Below, in pieces: positions 14,996 through 24,593 of a stretch of 64,000 nt of DNA (its first letter is position 1; every line of letters begins with the position of its first letter). The stretch is from Micromonospora chokoriensis. Lineage in GTDB: Bacteria > Actinomycetota > Actinomycetes > Mycobacteriales > Micromonosporaceae. The notes under the pieces are model-generated. The model saw only the letters and a program-made list of their open reading frames with translations, ran no database searches and had not been told where the DNA came from. The DNA is taken from NCBI RefSeq assembly GCF_900091505.1, contig NZ_LT607409.1, positions 6,572,001-6,636,000 of the forward strand, given 5' to 3'. The position numbers were made by a program, and so were the translations under genes.

Positions 14996-17449
14996 TCAGT
15001 CCCCGTCGCCGCGGAGGCCGACCAGGACCTCGTCCAGCTCGTCGGGCTTGACCAGCACGTCCCGTGCCTTCGACCCCTCGGACGGCCCGACCACGCCGCG
15101 GGTCTCCATCAGGTCCATCAGGCGGCCCGCCTTCGCGAAACCGACCCGCAGCTTGCGCTGGAGCATCGAGGTCGAGCCGAACTGCGAGGTGACCACCAGC
15201 TCCACCGCCTGCACCAGCAGGTCCAGGTCGTCGCCGATGTCCTCGTCGATCTTCTTCTTGGTGTCCTGGGCCGGGGTCAGCACGTCCGGGCGGAACTCCG
15301 GCTCACGCTGGTCCTTGCAGAACTTCACCACGTCGGCGATCTCGCGCTCGGTGACCCAGGCGCCCTGGATGCGGACCGGCTTCGAGGCCCCCATCGGCAG
15401 GAAGAGCCCGTCACCCCGACCGAGCAGCTTCTCCGCGCCCGGCTGGTCGAGGATGACCCGCGAGTCCGCGAGCGAGGACGTGGCGAACGCCAACCGGGAC
15501 GGCACGTTCGCCTTGATCAGACCGGTCACCACGTCGACCGAGGGACGCTGGGTGGCCAGGACCAGGTGGATGCCGGCGGCCCGGGCCAGCTGGGTGATCC
15601 GGACGACCGAGTCCTCCACATCGCGCGGGGCCACCATCATCAGGTCGGCCAACTCGTCCACGATCACCAGCAGGTACGGGTACGGGCGCATCTCCCGTTC
15701 GCTGCCCGGCGGGGCCTTGATCTCGCCGTTGCGGACCTTCCGGTTGAAGTCGTCGATGTGCCGGACGCCGTTGGCGGCGAGGTCGTCGTAGCGCATGTCC
15801 ATCTCGCGGACCACCCAGTCCAGCGAGTCGGCCGCCTTCTTCGCGTTGGTCACGATCGGGGTGACCAGGTGCGGGATCCCCTCGTAGCCGGTCATCTCGA
15901 CCCGCTTCGGGTCGATCAGCAGCAGCCGCACCTCGTCCGGGGTCGCCCGGGTGAGGATCGACACCAGCAGGGTGTTGAGGCAGCTCGACTTGCCCGCGCC
16001 GGTGGCGCCGGCGATCAGGATGTGCGGCATCTTGGCGAGGTTGGCCACCACGTAGCCACCCTCGATGTCCTTGCCGAGCGCCACCACCATCGGGTGGTGG
16101 TCGCTGGTCGCCGCCCGGGAGCGCAGCACGTCACCGAGGGCGACGTTCTCCGGGTCGGTGTTCGGGATCTCCACACCGACCGCGCTCTTGCCCGGGATCG
16201 GGCTGAGGATCCGCACGTCCGGCGACTTCACCGCGTACGCGATGTTGCGGGACAGCTGCGTGATGCGTTCGACCTTGACGCCGTGACCCAGCTCCACCTC
16301 GTAGCGGGTGACGGTCGGGCCCCGGGTGAAACCGGTGACGGCGGCGTCCACGTCGAACTGGTCGAACACGCCGGTCAGCGCGGCGATCACCTCGTCGTTG
16401 GCCTTGCTGCGGGTCTTGGGCGCCGCGCCGCTGCTGAGCATGTTCGCCGGCGGGAGGGTGTAGTCGCCGGCCAGCCCGGTCAACGCGAGCTGCTCGGCGC
16501 GGGTCGGCGCGGGCGAGTGCTCCGGCGGCTCGACCGGCGGCTTGCGGCTCGCCGGCACCTTCGCCGGCGACCTGCGCGGCAGCACCACGGTCTCCTGGAG
16601 GTCCGCGCCGTCCAGGTCCTCGAAGTCGTCCGGGTCGATCGGCGGGGGCATCCGCTTCGCCGGCCGCTTGCGCGCGGGCCGCGCCGCCTCCTCGGCCTCC
16701 TCGGCCGCCTCCGGGGCGGCGACCAGCCCTCCGGCGAGCAGACCCAGCCGCTCCGGGATCTTGTTGATCGGCGTCGCGGTGACCACGAGCAGGCCGAAGA
16801 GCAACAACAGGACCAGCAGGGGTACGGCGACCCAGGCGGTGACCGCCCGCTCCAGCACCCCGCCCACACCGGCGCCGACCAGGCCTCCGGCGTAGTCCCG
16901 CTGCACGGTGTCCACCGGGTCCTGACCGATCTGGAGCAGCGCGGCGGTCGACACCAGCAGCGAGCCCCACCCGATCAGCCCGCGACCCCGGTGCTCCGGG
17001 TCGGCCGGCTGACGCATCAGCCGCCACGCGCCGATCATGAGAAGCACCGGAACGACCACCGAGATCGCGCCCAGGAACAACCGGATCGAGTCGGCCAGTC
17101 GTGCGCCCACCGGGCCCGCTCCGGAGAACCAGAGCGCCACGGCGGAGAGCAGGGCGAGCCCGAACAGCAGCAGCCCGGCGCCGTCGCGGCGGTGCTCCGG
17201 GTCGAGGTCACGGGCCGAGGCGGCCTGTCGACCGGCGGCCCGCACCGCCCAACCCATGCCGTGTGCGAGACCCATCCACAGTGCGCCGACCGCGCGGCCC
17301 ACGTAGACGGCCGGGCCGGGCCGGGCCGGCGCGGTACGACGCCGGACCGGCGCCCGGGTCTTCTTCGCCGGCTGACGGGCACGACTGTTGGTGCCACCGC
17401 GCGGCGACGCGCCGCGCCGCCGGCTCGCCTGAGAGGTACGGCCCGCCAT
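14996..17449 (-). CDS. ftsK: DNA translocase FtsK
   Basis: 817 residues. A basic N-terminus of about 50 residues precedes four transmembrane segments (about 85-260), then a Pro/Glu-rich linker, then the RecA-like motor. Walker A is GATGAGKSS, Walker B LLVIVDELADLMM, and ATQRPSVDVVTG is the hexamer-interface segment. The C-terminal gamma winged helix (DLLVQAVELVVTSQFGSTSMLQRKLRVGFAKAGRLMDLME) reads the chromosome orienting sequences. It pumps DNA through the division septum. The ATG at 17449 follows TACCGT by 6 nt with no ribosome binding site, so the transcript is probably leaderless. Convergent with the small membrane gene. Confidence 0.95.
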   Translation of the reverse strand: MAGRTSQASRRRGASPRGGTNSRARQPAKKTRAPVRRRTAPARPGPAVYVGRAVGALWMGLAHGMGWAVRAAGRQAASARDLDPEHRRDGAGLLLFGLALLSAVALWFSGAGPVGARLADSIRLFLGAISVVVPVLLMIGAWRLMRQPADPEHRGRGLIGWGSLLVSTAALLQIGQDPVDTVQRDYAGGLVGAGVGGVLERAVTAWVAVPLLVLLLLFGLLVVTATPINKIPERLGLLAGGLVAAPEAAEEAEEAARPARKRPAKRMPPPIDPDDFEDLDGADLQETVVLPRRSPAKVPASRKPPVEPPEHSPAPTRAEQLALTGLAGDYTLPPANMLSSGAAPKTRSKANDEVIAALTGVFDQFDVDAAVTGFTRGPTVTRYEVELGHGVKVERITQLSRNIAYAVKSPDVRILSPIPGKSAVGVEIPNTDPENVALGDVLRSRAATSDHHPMVVALGKDIEGGYVVANLAKMPHILIAGATGAGKSSCLNTLLVSILTRATPDEVRLLLIDPKRVEMTGYEGIPHLVTPIVTNAKKAADSLDWVVREMDMRYDDLAANGVRHIDDFNRKVRNGEIKAPPGSEREMRPYPYLLVIVDELADLMMVAPRDVEDSVVRITQLARAAGIHLVLATQRPSVDVVTGLIKANVPSRLAFATSSLADSRVILDQPGAEKLLGRGDGLFLPMGASKPVRIQGAWVTEREIADVVKFCKDQREPEFRPDVLTPAQDTKKKIDEDIGDDLDLLVQAVELVVTSQFGSTSMLQRKLRVGFAKAGRLMDLMETRGVVGPSEGSKARDVLVKPDELDEVLVGLRGDGD

Positions 17450-17461
17450 AGAGTCACGGTA
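17450..17461 (-). promoter_or_regulatory. Predicted -10 (TACCGT) of leaderless ftsK transcript
   Basis: On the reverse strand TACCGT is followed by six bases (GACTCT) and then the ftsK ATG. No clear -35 is visible. Confidence 0.45.
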
Positions 17462-17562
17462 ACGGTGGGGCCGGGCAGAACCCCGCTTTTCCGGGTCGTG
17501 TCCGCGCGTCGCAACACGAACCCCACCGCCGGTCGTGATATCCGCCTCAGAAGGGATGCCCC

Positions 17563-18042
17563 ATGGCGTCGCCGGAAATCGCGAGCGATCCGGACGACCC
17601 GCTGGCCGGTCACCCCGGTACGCCGCGTCCACTGAGCGGCGAACTGGTCGCCGCGGTGCTCGCCGCTCGTGGCCGGTCCGTCGGGTTGAGCGTGGACGGC
17701 GACCTGGTGGGCCGCTTCGACGACAACCTGATCTGGTTCCTCCTGCTCGGCGACGACGGCGAGCTGCTCCAGGTCCGCACCATGGTCACCACCACGTTCG
17801 GGATCGAGCAGGTGCCCGCGCTGTACGCCTTCTGCAACTCGTGGAACCACGACCGGCTCTGGCCCAAGGCGTTCACCCACGTCGACGACGACGGTCGGGC
17901 CCGCGTCTACGGCGAGGTGATCACCGACCTGGAACGCGGGGTGACCCCACACCAGCTCGACCGTCTGCTCGACTGTGGCATCACCACCGGCTGCCAGCTC
18001 GCCGTGGCGGTCCGCCGACTGCCCGGTGCGGTGCCGTCGTGA
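17563..18042 (+). CDS. YbjN-domain protein
   Basis: 159 residues. Residues about 25-150 form a YbjN fold (type III secretion chaperone-like): VGLSVDGDLVGRFDDNLIWFLLLGDDGELLQVRTM, then ALYAFCNSWNHDRLWPKAF, the family's most conserved block. Function is unknown in general; YbjN proteins are soluble and may act as chaperone-like regulators. The start has AAGGGAT upstream. Its stop overlaps the GTG of the next gene (GTGA), whose C-terminal domain is a paralog. Confidence 0.8.
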   Translation: MASPEIASDPDDPLAGHPGTPRPLSGELVAAVLAARGRSVGLSVDGDLVGRFDDNLIWFLLLGDDGELLQVRTMVTTTFGIEQVPALYAFCNSWNHDRLWPKAFTHVDDDGRARVYGEVITDLERGVTPHQLDRLLDCGITTGCQLAVAVRRLPGAVPS

Positions 18043-19691
18043 CCGGCCGGGACGAGTTCACCGGCCACCGCACCGGCACACCCCCCACCGGTGCGGACGA
18101 CCGCCCCGCGCCGGTGCGCCTGCCGGCGTTGGAGGCCGCGCTCGCCGACGCCCGCGACCTGCCCGACGGTCCACCCCGGCAGGTGGCCCTGGAACGGCTC
18201 GCCGAGCGGGCCGACGCCGCCGGGGACGTCCGATCCGGTGTGGACGCCCGGTTCGCGCTGATCGAGGCGTACCTGCTGGACGGGGAGCGGTGGCGTCTGG
18301 TCGAGCCGGTCCGGCGGTGCCGGGCCGCCGCCGACCACCGGCCCGGGCTGCTCACCGACGCCGAGACCGGGCTGTTGCTGCGCTACCAGCGGTACGCGGT
18401 GGAGGCGCTGCTCGGCACCCCCCGGGTCGGGTTGGACCAGACCCGGTCCCTGCTGCACGACCTGGCCCACCGCGTCGGTGTGGACGGTCCGGACACACCC
18501 ACCGTCGCGGAGCTGCACTGCCGGATCGCCGACCACCTGGGCGACGAGCCCACCGCCCGCCACTGGTACGAGCGGTGGTCCGGCACCCGGCCCGGTCCGT
18601 CCGGCGGCTGCCCGGGCTGCGCCTCCGCCCGCCGCGCCGAGCTGCTGACCGGCTGGGGCGAGTGGCGAGCCGCGCTCGACGAGCTCCGGGATTCCGACGG
18701 CGACCGGGCGGCCTGCACCGACCAACCCGAACGGGACCTGGTCGCCGTTCTGCTGCCCGCGCTGCGCGGGGGTGAGCCGGAGCGGGCCGCGGCGGCACAC
18801 GTGCGGGCGTACCGCCGGCATCGGCGCGAACGTGCCGCGTTCCCCCACCTCGCCGCGCACCTGCGGTTCTGCGCGCTCGGCGGGCACCTGGAACGCGGGC
18901 TGACCATCCTGACCGAGCAGCTGCCCCGGTTCGACCGGCCCACCGACGACCTCGCCGCGATGGAGTTCGCCGCCGCCGGCGCACTGGTCTGCGCGCTGGC
19001 CGAGGAGGCCGGTCTGGGCCGACGGACGGTGCCCCGCCCGGCGTACGGCGAACGCCCCGCCACCGAGCCGGACGTGTCCACACTCGGCGCCCTGCTGGTC
19101 GGGGTGGCCAGCGACCTGGCCGGCAGCTTCGACGCCCGCAACGGCAGCGGCCACCACTCCGGTCGGATGGCCGCCTGGCTCGCCGAGCGCCCGCTCGCGG
19201 CGCCGGTCCCGCTGCCCCCCGACGACGAGCCCGGCGGGTACGACGAGCCGGACACCGGCGGGTCCGCCGAGGAGACCCGGCCCGACGAGCTGGTGGCGCT
19301 GACCCTCGACATGATCATTGGGGTGCTGGCCGGGCGCGGCGACCAGTACCTGGTGGAATCTGGCGACACTGTGGTCGGCCGCTGGGGTGCCGTGGTGATC
19401 CAGTTCCGGCGGGCCGGCGAACGTGGCGAGGTGCTGCACGCCCGGTCCATGGCCGCCCGGCGGCTGCCGGCGACCCGCCGCGCCGAGGCGTACGCCTTCT
19501 GCAACGCCTGGAACCACGACCGGCTGCTGCCCAAGGCGTACGCGCACGACCTCGGTGAGGAGTTGGTGCTGGCCGGCGACGTGGCCACCGACCTGACCCA
19601 CGGGGTCACTCCGGCGCAGCTCACGGTGCTGATGGACGCCGCCGTCTCCACCGGCGTCGCCTATGCCGAGGCGGTCGCCGCGCTCCCCTGA
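18039..19691 (+). CDS. Large helical-repeat protein with C-terminal YbjN domain
   Basis: 550 residues. The first about 400 are Ala/Leu/Arg-rich helices with regular spacing (for example RQVALERLAERADAAGDVRSGVDARFALIEAYL), resembling TPR-like repeats. A CPGCASARR segment near residue 190 follows. The last about 130 residues are a YbjN domain with AYAFCNAWNHDRLLPKAY, clearly paralogous to the upstream gene. The GTG start overlaps the upstream stop, implying translational coupling and perhaps a physical complex. No membrane segment. Confidence 0.75.
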   Translation: MTGRDEFTGHRTGTPPTGADDRPAPVRLPALEAALADARDLPDGPPRQVALERLAERADAAGDVRSGVDARFALIEAYLLDGERWRLVEPVRRCRAAADHRPGLLTDAETGLLLRYQRYAVEALLGTPRVGLDQTRSLLHDLAHRVGVDGPDTPTVAELHCRIADHLGDEPTARHWYERWSGTRPGPSGGCPGCASARRAELLTGWGEWRAALDELRDSDGDRAACTDQPERDLVAVLLPALRGGEPERAAAAHVRAYRRHRRERAAFPHLAAHLRFCALGGHLERGLTILTEQLPRFDRPTDDLAAMEFAAAGALVCALAEEAGLGRRTVPRPAYGERPATEPDVSTLGALLVGVASDLAGSFDARNGSGHHSGRMAAWLAERPLAAPVPLPPDDEPGGYDEPDTGGSAEETRPDELVALTLDMIIGVLAGRGDQYLVESGDTVVGRWGAVVIQFRRAGERGEVLHARSMAARRLPATRRAEAYAFCNAWNHDRLLPKAYAHDLGEELVLAGDVATDLTHGVTPAQLTVLMDAAVSTGVAYAEAVAALP

Positions 19692-19814
19692 GTCGCGAGT
19701 GGGGCATTCGGTTGCACGCCGGGGCGCGACTGTGCGACATCCGACAGCACGCAACCAGACGCTCCGCGTGGATGTGCTACGGCCATCACCGACCGCGAAC
19801 CCCCGGGAGTCGTC

Positions 19815-20873
19815 ATGAACCGCCTGCTCAGCTCCGGTCTCCTCGCCGCTGCCCTGCTCCTCGCGCCCGCCCTCGCCGGGCCGGCCGTCGCCGCGCCGAC
19901 CGCGACCCCCACCGCGTCGCCCAGCCACACCGTCGCGCCCACGATCACCGCCCGGGGCGGCCTCGTCTTCCTCGGCGGGGACCCCTGGTCGCCCTCCGGC
20001 CCGCTGGAGGTGTCGGTCCGGAACTCGGGCATCACGGCGGCGAAGGGCTTCTTCATGCTGCGCCTACCGGAATCCGTCGACCTGACCTCGGGCGCGGACT
20101 GCCGGGCCGACGCCGACACCCCGCGCACCTGGCTCTGCGGCGGCGCGGAACTGCCCGCCCGGGGCGAGCGCACGTACCGGCTGACGGTGCTGTCGTCCCA
20201 CGCCGAGCCGGTCTTCGGGGTGAAGGCGTGGGGCTCGGTCGCCGGCCGGAACGCCACCGGGATCACCGACGGGTTCACCGAGTTCCGGATCAACTGGCCG
20301 GACCGCACATCGGTGGGGCTGCGGGCCACCGCCACTCCGGTCGTCGACGGGACGACGAGGGTACGGGTGCGGGTGACCAACACCGGCAGCTTCGACATTG
20401 GGGGTTACTCGTTGGCCGTCACCACCCCGGCCGGTGTGCGGGTGACCGCGCCGGGGTGCTCCGACAGCGGCCGGATGAACGGCGTGGGCTGCGAGATCCT
20501 GCGGCCGATCGTGCTCACCGCGGGAACCATCGACAGCTTCGACGTACACCTGACTGTCACCGGCGGCGAGAAGACCGTGCGTCTGTCGCTCACGCCCGCC
20601 CAGCGGTACACCAACAGGGACACGACTGTGACGCTTCGCCTGGGCGGCACGGGCGGGTCCGGTGCCGGCGACACCCCGACGCCGTCGCCCGATCCGACCG
20701 CCACGGCTGCCACGCCCAGCCCGAGCGCATCCGTCCCGAGCGCGTCCACCACGCAGGCGGAGCAGCTGCCCCGGACCGGGCCGTCGGGTGGCGCGTACGC
20801 CCTCGTCGGCGCGGCGATGCTGGCCCTCGGGGCCGGGCTGCTGGTGCTGCGCCGCCGGTTGTCGCGGGGCTGA
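19815..20873 (+). CDS. LPXTG-anchored surface protein
   Basis: 352 residues. The signal peptide (MNRLLSS, hydrophobic core, AVAAP) is followed by two Ig-like beta domains (about 45-160 and 165-265) with conserved Asn/Thr strands and Cys pairs. A Ser/Thr/Pro stalk leads to LPRTG, a hydrophobic helix and RRRLSRG: the full sortase sorting signal. It should be covalently attached to peptidoglycan. No sortase gene is in the window, so a housekeeping sortase elsewhere is needed. GGGAG lies 6 nt before the ATG. Confidence 0.85.
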   Translation: MNRLLSSGLLAAALLLAPALAGPAVAAPTATPTASPSHTVAPTITARGGLVFLGGDPWSPSGPLEVSVRNSGITAAKGFFMLRLPESVDLTSGADCRADADTPRTWLCGGAELPARGERTYRLTVLSSHAEPVFGVKAWGSVAGRNATGITDGFTEFRINWPDRTSVGLRATATPVVDGTTRVRVRVTNTGSFDIGGYSLAVTTPAGVRVTAPGCSDSGRMNGVGCEILRPIVLTAGTIDSFDVHLTVTGGEKTVRLSLTPAQRYTNRDTTVTLRLGGTGGSGAGDTPTPSPDPTATAATPSPSASVPSASTTQAEQLPRTGPSGGAYALVGAAMLALGAGLLVLRRRLSRG

Positions 20874-20897
20874 GTCGAAGCACCCCCAACAGAGCGC

Positions 20898-20940
20898 GGG
20901 CCGGTCACCGACATCCACGGGGGATGTCGGTGACCGGCCC
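20898..20940. terminator. Bidirectional terminator, 19-bp stem
   Basis: Arms at 20898-20916 and 20922-20940 (GGGCCGGTCACCGAC... and complement) are perfectly complementary with a 5-nt loop, between the convergent LPXTG gene and rnj. Confidence 0.9.
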
Positions 20941-20951
20941 GTTCACATCTG

Positions 20952-22640
20952 TCAGACCTCGACCACGGTCGGCACGATCATCGGGCGACGACGGTACGCG
21001 TCGTTGACCCACCGGCCGACCGTCCGCCGGACGATCTGCTGGAGCTGGTGCGGGTCGGTGATGCCATCCGCCGCGGCCCGGTTGAGGGCTTCGGTGACCA
21101 GCGGGATCACCGGGTTGAACGCCTCCGGGTCCTCGGAGAAGCCCTTCGCGGACAGCGTCGGACCGGCGACGACCTTGCCGGTGACCGAGTCCACGACGAC
21201 GGTGGTGGCGATGAAGCCGCCGTCACCGAGGATCCGTCGTTCGGTGAGCAGCGACTCGCTGACGTCACCGACGGCGAGGCCGTCGACGTAGACGTACCGG
21301 CTCTTCACGTGCCCGACCAGGCTGGCGCGGCCCTCGACGAGGTCGACCACGTCGCCGTCCTCGCAGATCACCACCCGGTCGGGGGCGACCCCGGACTCGA
21401 TGCCGAGCCGGGCGTGGGCCCGCAGGTGACGCCATTCGCCGTGGACGGGCATCAGGTTGCTCGGCCGCACGACGTTGAGCAGGTAGAGCAGCTCCCCGGC
21501 GGGGGCGTGCCCGGAGACGTGCACCTTCGCCACGTCCTTGTGCACGACCACCGCACCGGCCCGGGCCAACCGGTTGATCACCCGGTAGACCGAGGTCTCG
21601 TTGCCCGGCACCAGCGAGGACGCCAGCACGACGGTGTCGCCGGGGGCGATGGTGATGTGCCGGTGGTCGCCGCTGGCCATCCGGCCCAGGGCGCTCATCG
21701 GCTCACCCTGCGAACCGGTGGACATCAGCACGATCTGGTCCGGAGGCAGGGTAGTCGCCTCCTCGATCCCGACGACCAGACCGGCCGGGATGTTGAGCAG
21801 GCCGAGGTCCCGGGCGATGCCCATGTTGCGGACCATGGACCGGCCGATCAGGGCGACCTTGCGGCCGTGCTCGACGGCGGAGTCGAAGACCTGCTGCACC
21901 CGGTGCACGTGCGAGGCGAACGAGGCCACGATGATCCGGCCCTTCGCCTTCGCGAAGATCGAGTCGAGCACCGGCCCGATCTCCCGTTCGGGGGTGACGA
22001 AGCCGGGGATCTCCGCGTTGGTGGAGTCGGACAGCAGCAGGTCCACACCCTCCGCACCGAGCCGGGCGAACCCGGCCAGGTCGGTGATCCGGCCGTCCAG
22101 CGGTAGCTGGTCCATCTTGAAGTCGCCGGTGTGCAGCACCAGGCCGGCGGGGGTGCGGATGGCCACGGCGAGGGCGTCCGGGATCGAGTGGTTGACGGCG
22201 AAGAACTCACACTCGAACGGGCCGAGCCGCTCGCGGCCACCCTCCCGCACGGTCAGCGTGTACGGCTGGATCCGCCGCTCGGCCAGCTTCGCCTCGACCA
22301 GGGCGAGGGTGAACTGGGAGCCGACCAGCGGGATGTCGGGCTTGTGGGCGAGCAGGTAGGGCACCGCGCCGATGTGGTCCTCGTGGCCGTGCGTCAGCAC
22401 GATCGCCTGGACGTCGGCCAGCCGGTCCAGGATCGGGCCGAAGTCGGGCAGGATCAGGTCCACGCCCGGCTGCTCGACGTCGGGGAACAGGACCCCGCAG
22501 TCGACGATCAGCAACTTGCCGTCGTACTCGAAGACGGTCATGTTCCGACCGATGGCGCCGAGCCCGCCGAGCGGGATGATCCGCAGGCCGCCCTCCGGCA
22601 GTGGCGGGGGTAGCTCCGCCTCGATGTGCGCCTCGGTCAC
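20952..22640 (-). CDS. rnj: Ribonuclease J
   Basis: 562 residues, full length. The metallo-beta-lactamase motif is THGHEDHIGAVPYLL; LHTGDFKMDQ and LLLSDSTNAEIPG follow, then the beta-CASP motifs (SFASHVHRVQQ, STGSQGEPMSAL, HVSGHAPAGELLYLL, PVHGEWRHL). It has 5'-3' exonuclease and endonuclease activity in RNA decay and rRNA maturation. The GTG start has GAGGTGGA 4 nt upstream. The rnj-dapA-thyX order is that of mycobacteria. Confidence 0.95.
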   Translation of the reverse strand: MTEAHIEAELPPPLPEGGLRIIPLGGLGAIGRNMTVFEYDGKLLIVDCGVLFPDVEQPGVDLILPDFGPILDRLADVQAIVLTHGHEDHIGAVPYLLAHKPDIPLVGSQFTLALVEAKLAERRIQPYTLTVREGGRERLGPFECEFFAVNHSIPDALAVAIRTPAGLVLHTGDFKMDQLPLDGRITDLAGFARLGAEGVDLLLSDSTNAEIPGFVTPEREIGPVLDSIFAKAKGRIIVASFASHVHRVQQVFDSAVEHGRKVALIGRSMVRNMGIARDLGLLNIPAGLVVGIEEATTLPPDQIVLMSTGSQGEPMSALGRMASGDHRHITIAPGDTVVLASSLVPGNETSVYRVINRLARAGAVVVHKDVAKVHVSGHAPAGELLYLLNVVRPSNLMPVHGEWRHLRAHARLGIESGVAPDRVVICEDGDVVDLVEGRASLVGHVKSRYVYVDGLAVGDVSESLLTERRILGDGGFIATTVVVDSVTGKVVAGPTLSAKGFSEDPEAFNPVIPLVTEALNRAAADGITDPHQLQQIVRRTVGRWVNDAYRRRPMIVPTVVEV

Positions 22641-22692
22641 GCGTCCACCTCAATCTGCGACGCCGTCACTCGGCGTCCGTCGTGTCGTTTGG

Positions 22693-23619
22693 TCATTCGG
22701 GCAGCTCCAGGCCCGCTGCCGCGAAGTCCGCGCGCAGCTGGGCGATCTCGTCGTTGGTGGCGTCCACCAGCGGGGGTCGCACCGGGCCGGCCGGCAGGTC
22801 CAGCGCTGCCAGGCCTGCCTTCACCAGAATCGTGCCCTGGGTGCGGAAGATGCCGGTGAACAGCGGCAGCAGCCGCCGGTGCAGCGCCAGCGCGGTCGGC
22901 ATGTCCCCCGCGTCGTACGCGTCGATCAGTTGTGCGGTCAGCGCCCCGGTGAAGTGGGTGGAGGTGCCGACCACGCCCACCGAACCGACGGCCAGCGCCG
23001 GCAGAGTGAGGGCGTCGTCGCCACTGTAGAAGGCGAGGGAACTCCGGCTGGTCACCCAGCTGGTGGCGGTCAGGTCGCCCTTGGCGTCCTTGACCGCGAC
23101 GATCCGGCCGTGCTCGGCGAGCCGGACCAGCGTCTCGGTCTCGATCGGCACACCGGAGCGGTGCGGGATGTCGTACAGCATCACCGGCAGGCCGGTGGCG
23201 TCGGCGACGGCCGTGAAGTGCCGGACCAACCCCGCCTGCGGCGGCTTGTTGTAGTACGGGGTGACCACCAGCAGGCCGTGCGCACCCGCCTTCTCGGCGG
23301 CTGCGGCCAGCTCGATGGTGTGCCGGGTGTCGTTGGTGCCGACGCCCGCGAGCACCTTGGCGCGGTCACCGACAGCCTCCACCACGGCCCGGATCAGCTG
23401 CTCCTTCTCCGCGTCGGTGGTGGTCGGCGACTCGCCGGTGGTGCCGTTGACCACCAGCGCGTCGTTGCCCTGCTCGTCGACCAGGTAGCTCGCCACTTTG
23501 GCGACGCCGTCGAGGTCGAGGGAACCGTCGGGGGTGAACGGGGTCACCATGGCTGTGATCAGCCGGCCGAAGGGGCGGGACGCCGGTCGGGCCGCGGCAT
23601 CGAGGTGGTCGTGCGTCAT
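22693..23619 (-). CDS. dapA: 4-hydroxy-tetrahydrodipicolinate synthase
   Basis: 308 residues. TIM-barrel landmarks: TAMVTPFTPDGSLD, VVNGTTGESPTTT (substrate Thr-Thr pair), VVTPYYNKPPQAGLVRHF (catalytic Tyr), and IVAVKDAKGDL with the Schiff-base Lys. It condenses pyruvate and aspartate semialdehyde, the first committed step of lysine/diaminopimelate synthesis. The ATG at 23619 is preceded both by GGAGGG and by TAGGTT 7 nt upstream. dapB, the next enzyme, lies 13.5 kb away. Confidence 0.95.
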   Translation of the reverse strand: MTHDHLDAAARPASRPFGRLITAMVTPFTPDGSLDLDGVAKVASYLVDEQGNDALVVNGTTGESPTTTDAEKEQLIRAVVEAVGDRAKVLAGVGTNDTRHTIELAAAAEKAGAHGLLVVTPYYNKPPQAGLVRHFTAVADATGLPVMLYDIPHRSGVPIETETLVRLAEHGRIVAVKDAKGDLTATSWVTSRSSLAFYSGDDALTLPALAVGSVGVVGTSTHFTGALTAQLIDAYDAGDMPTALALHRRLLPLFTGIFRTQGTILVKAGLAALDLPAGPVRPPLVDATNDEIAQLRADFAAAGLELPE

Positions 23620-23626
23620 ACCCTCC

Positions 23627-23632
23627 AACCTA
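23627..23632 (-). promoter_or_regulatory. Predicted -10 (TAGGTT) before dapA
   Basis: Reverse-strand TAGGTT lies 7 nt before the dapA ATG, so dapA-rnj may have its own start separate from thyX. Confidence 0.4.
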
Positions 23633-23666
23633 GCGGACGACCAGCCGGAGCCCGCCGGGGAAGGGC

Positions 23667-24416
23667 TCAGGACGCCTCGTGCGGGCTGGCCGCCACCTCG
23701 GTGCCGTCCGGCAGCGTCGAGATCACGAAATCGGCGAACACGTTGGGCGCGACACCCTGCAGCTGGCGCAGGCACTCCACGGCCAGCTCACGGATCTCCA
23801 CGTCGGCGTGCTCGGTGGCCCGCATCGCGATGAAGTGCCGCCACGCCCGGTAGTTGCCGGTGACCACGATCCGCGTCTCGGTGGCGTTGGGCAGCACCGC
23901 CCGAGCCGCCTGCCGGGCCTGCTTGCGGCGCAGCGTCGGGTTCGGCTCGTCGGAGAAGCGCTGCTCCAGGCCCTCCAACAACTCGGTGTACGCCCGGACG
24001 CTCGCCTCGGCGGCCTCGGTGAACTTCTTGTGCAGCTCCGGGTCGTCGGCGATGACCGCCGGCTCGACCATGGCCGCGTCGCGCTCGGGAACGTACCGCT
24101 GGGACAGCTGGGAGTACGAGAAGTGCCGGTGCCGGATCAGCTCGTGGGTGAAGGAACGCGACACCCCGGTGAAGTAGAAGGTGACCGACCCGTGCTCCAG
24201 CACCGACAGGTGCCCGACCTCCAGGATGTGCGCCAGGTAGCCGGCGTTCGTGGCAGTGGCCGGGTTCGGCTTCTTCCAGGACTGGTAGCAGGCCCGACCG
24301 GCGAACTCGGCGAGCGCCTGACCACCCTCCGCGTCGGTCGACCACGGCACATCGTCCGGGGCCGCGAACTGGGTCCACGCGATCAACTTGACCTGGGGCT
24401 GCACCATCTCCGGCAT
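23667..24416 (-). CDS. thyX: Flavin-dependent thymidylate synthase
   Basis: 249 residues. The ThyX signature RHRxxSxxxxSxR is present as RHRHFSYSQLSQR; ACYQSW, GHLSVLEHGSVTFYF and NYRAWRHFIAMR form the FAD/dUMP site. It makes dTMP from dUMP using methylenetetrahydrofolate and NADPH. The ATG at 24416 follows TACAGT by 7 nt (leaderless pattern); the ATG at 24407 is the alternative. The upstream region is the repeat locus. Confidence 0.95.
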   Translation of the reverse strand: MPEMVQPQVKLIAWTQFAAPDDVPWSTDAEGGQALAEFAGRACYQSWKKPNPATATNAGYLAHILEVGHLSVLEHGSVTFYFTGVSRSFTHELIRHRHFSYSQLSQRYVPERDAAMVEPAVIADDPELHKKFTEAAEASVRAYTELLEGLEQRFSDEPNPTLRRKQARQAARAVLPNATETRIVVTGNYRAWRHFIAMRATEHADVEIRELAVECLRQLQGVAPNVFADFVISTLPDGTEVAASPHEAS

Positions 24417-24593
24417 TCCTGGGACTGTAGTGGCGCGGCACCCCCCGGCCCAACTCAGCCGCGCCCCGTGCAATCTCGATCACTCAGCCAGCAGTGAAGC
24501 CTCCGACGCCCGGCGTGTGGGCCGGGTCCGCGCCGGGGCCGCGCCTCGCTCCGTCGGGGCCGGGCCGGGCCAGGGCCGACGGCTTCATCGGCG

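Noticed and set aside
17449..17632. FtsK extended to an upstream start at 17632
   Set aside because: Would overlap the divergent YbjN gene start; the TACCGT element and typical FtsK length favour 17449.
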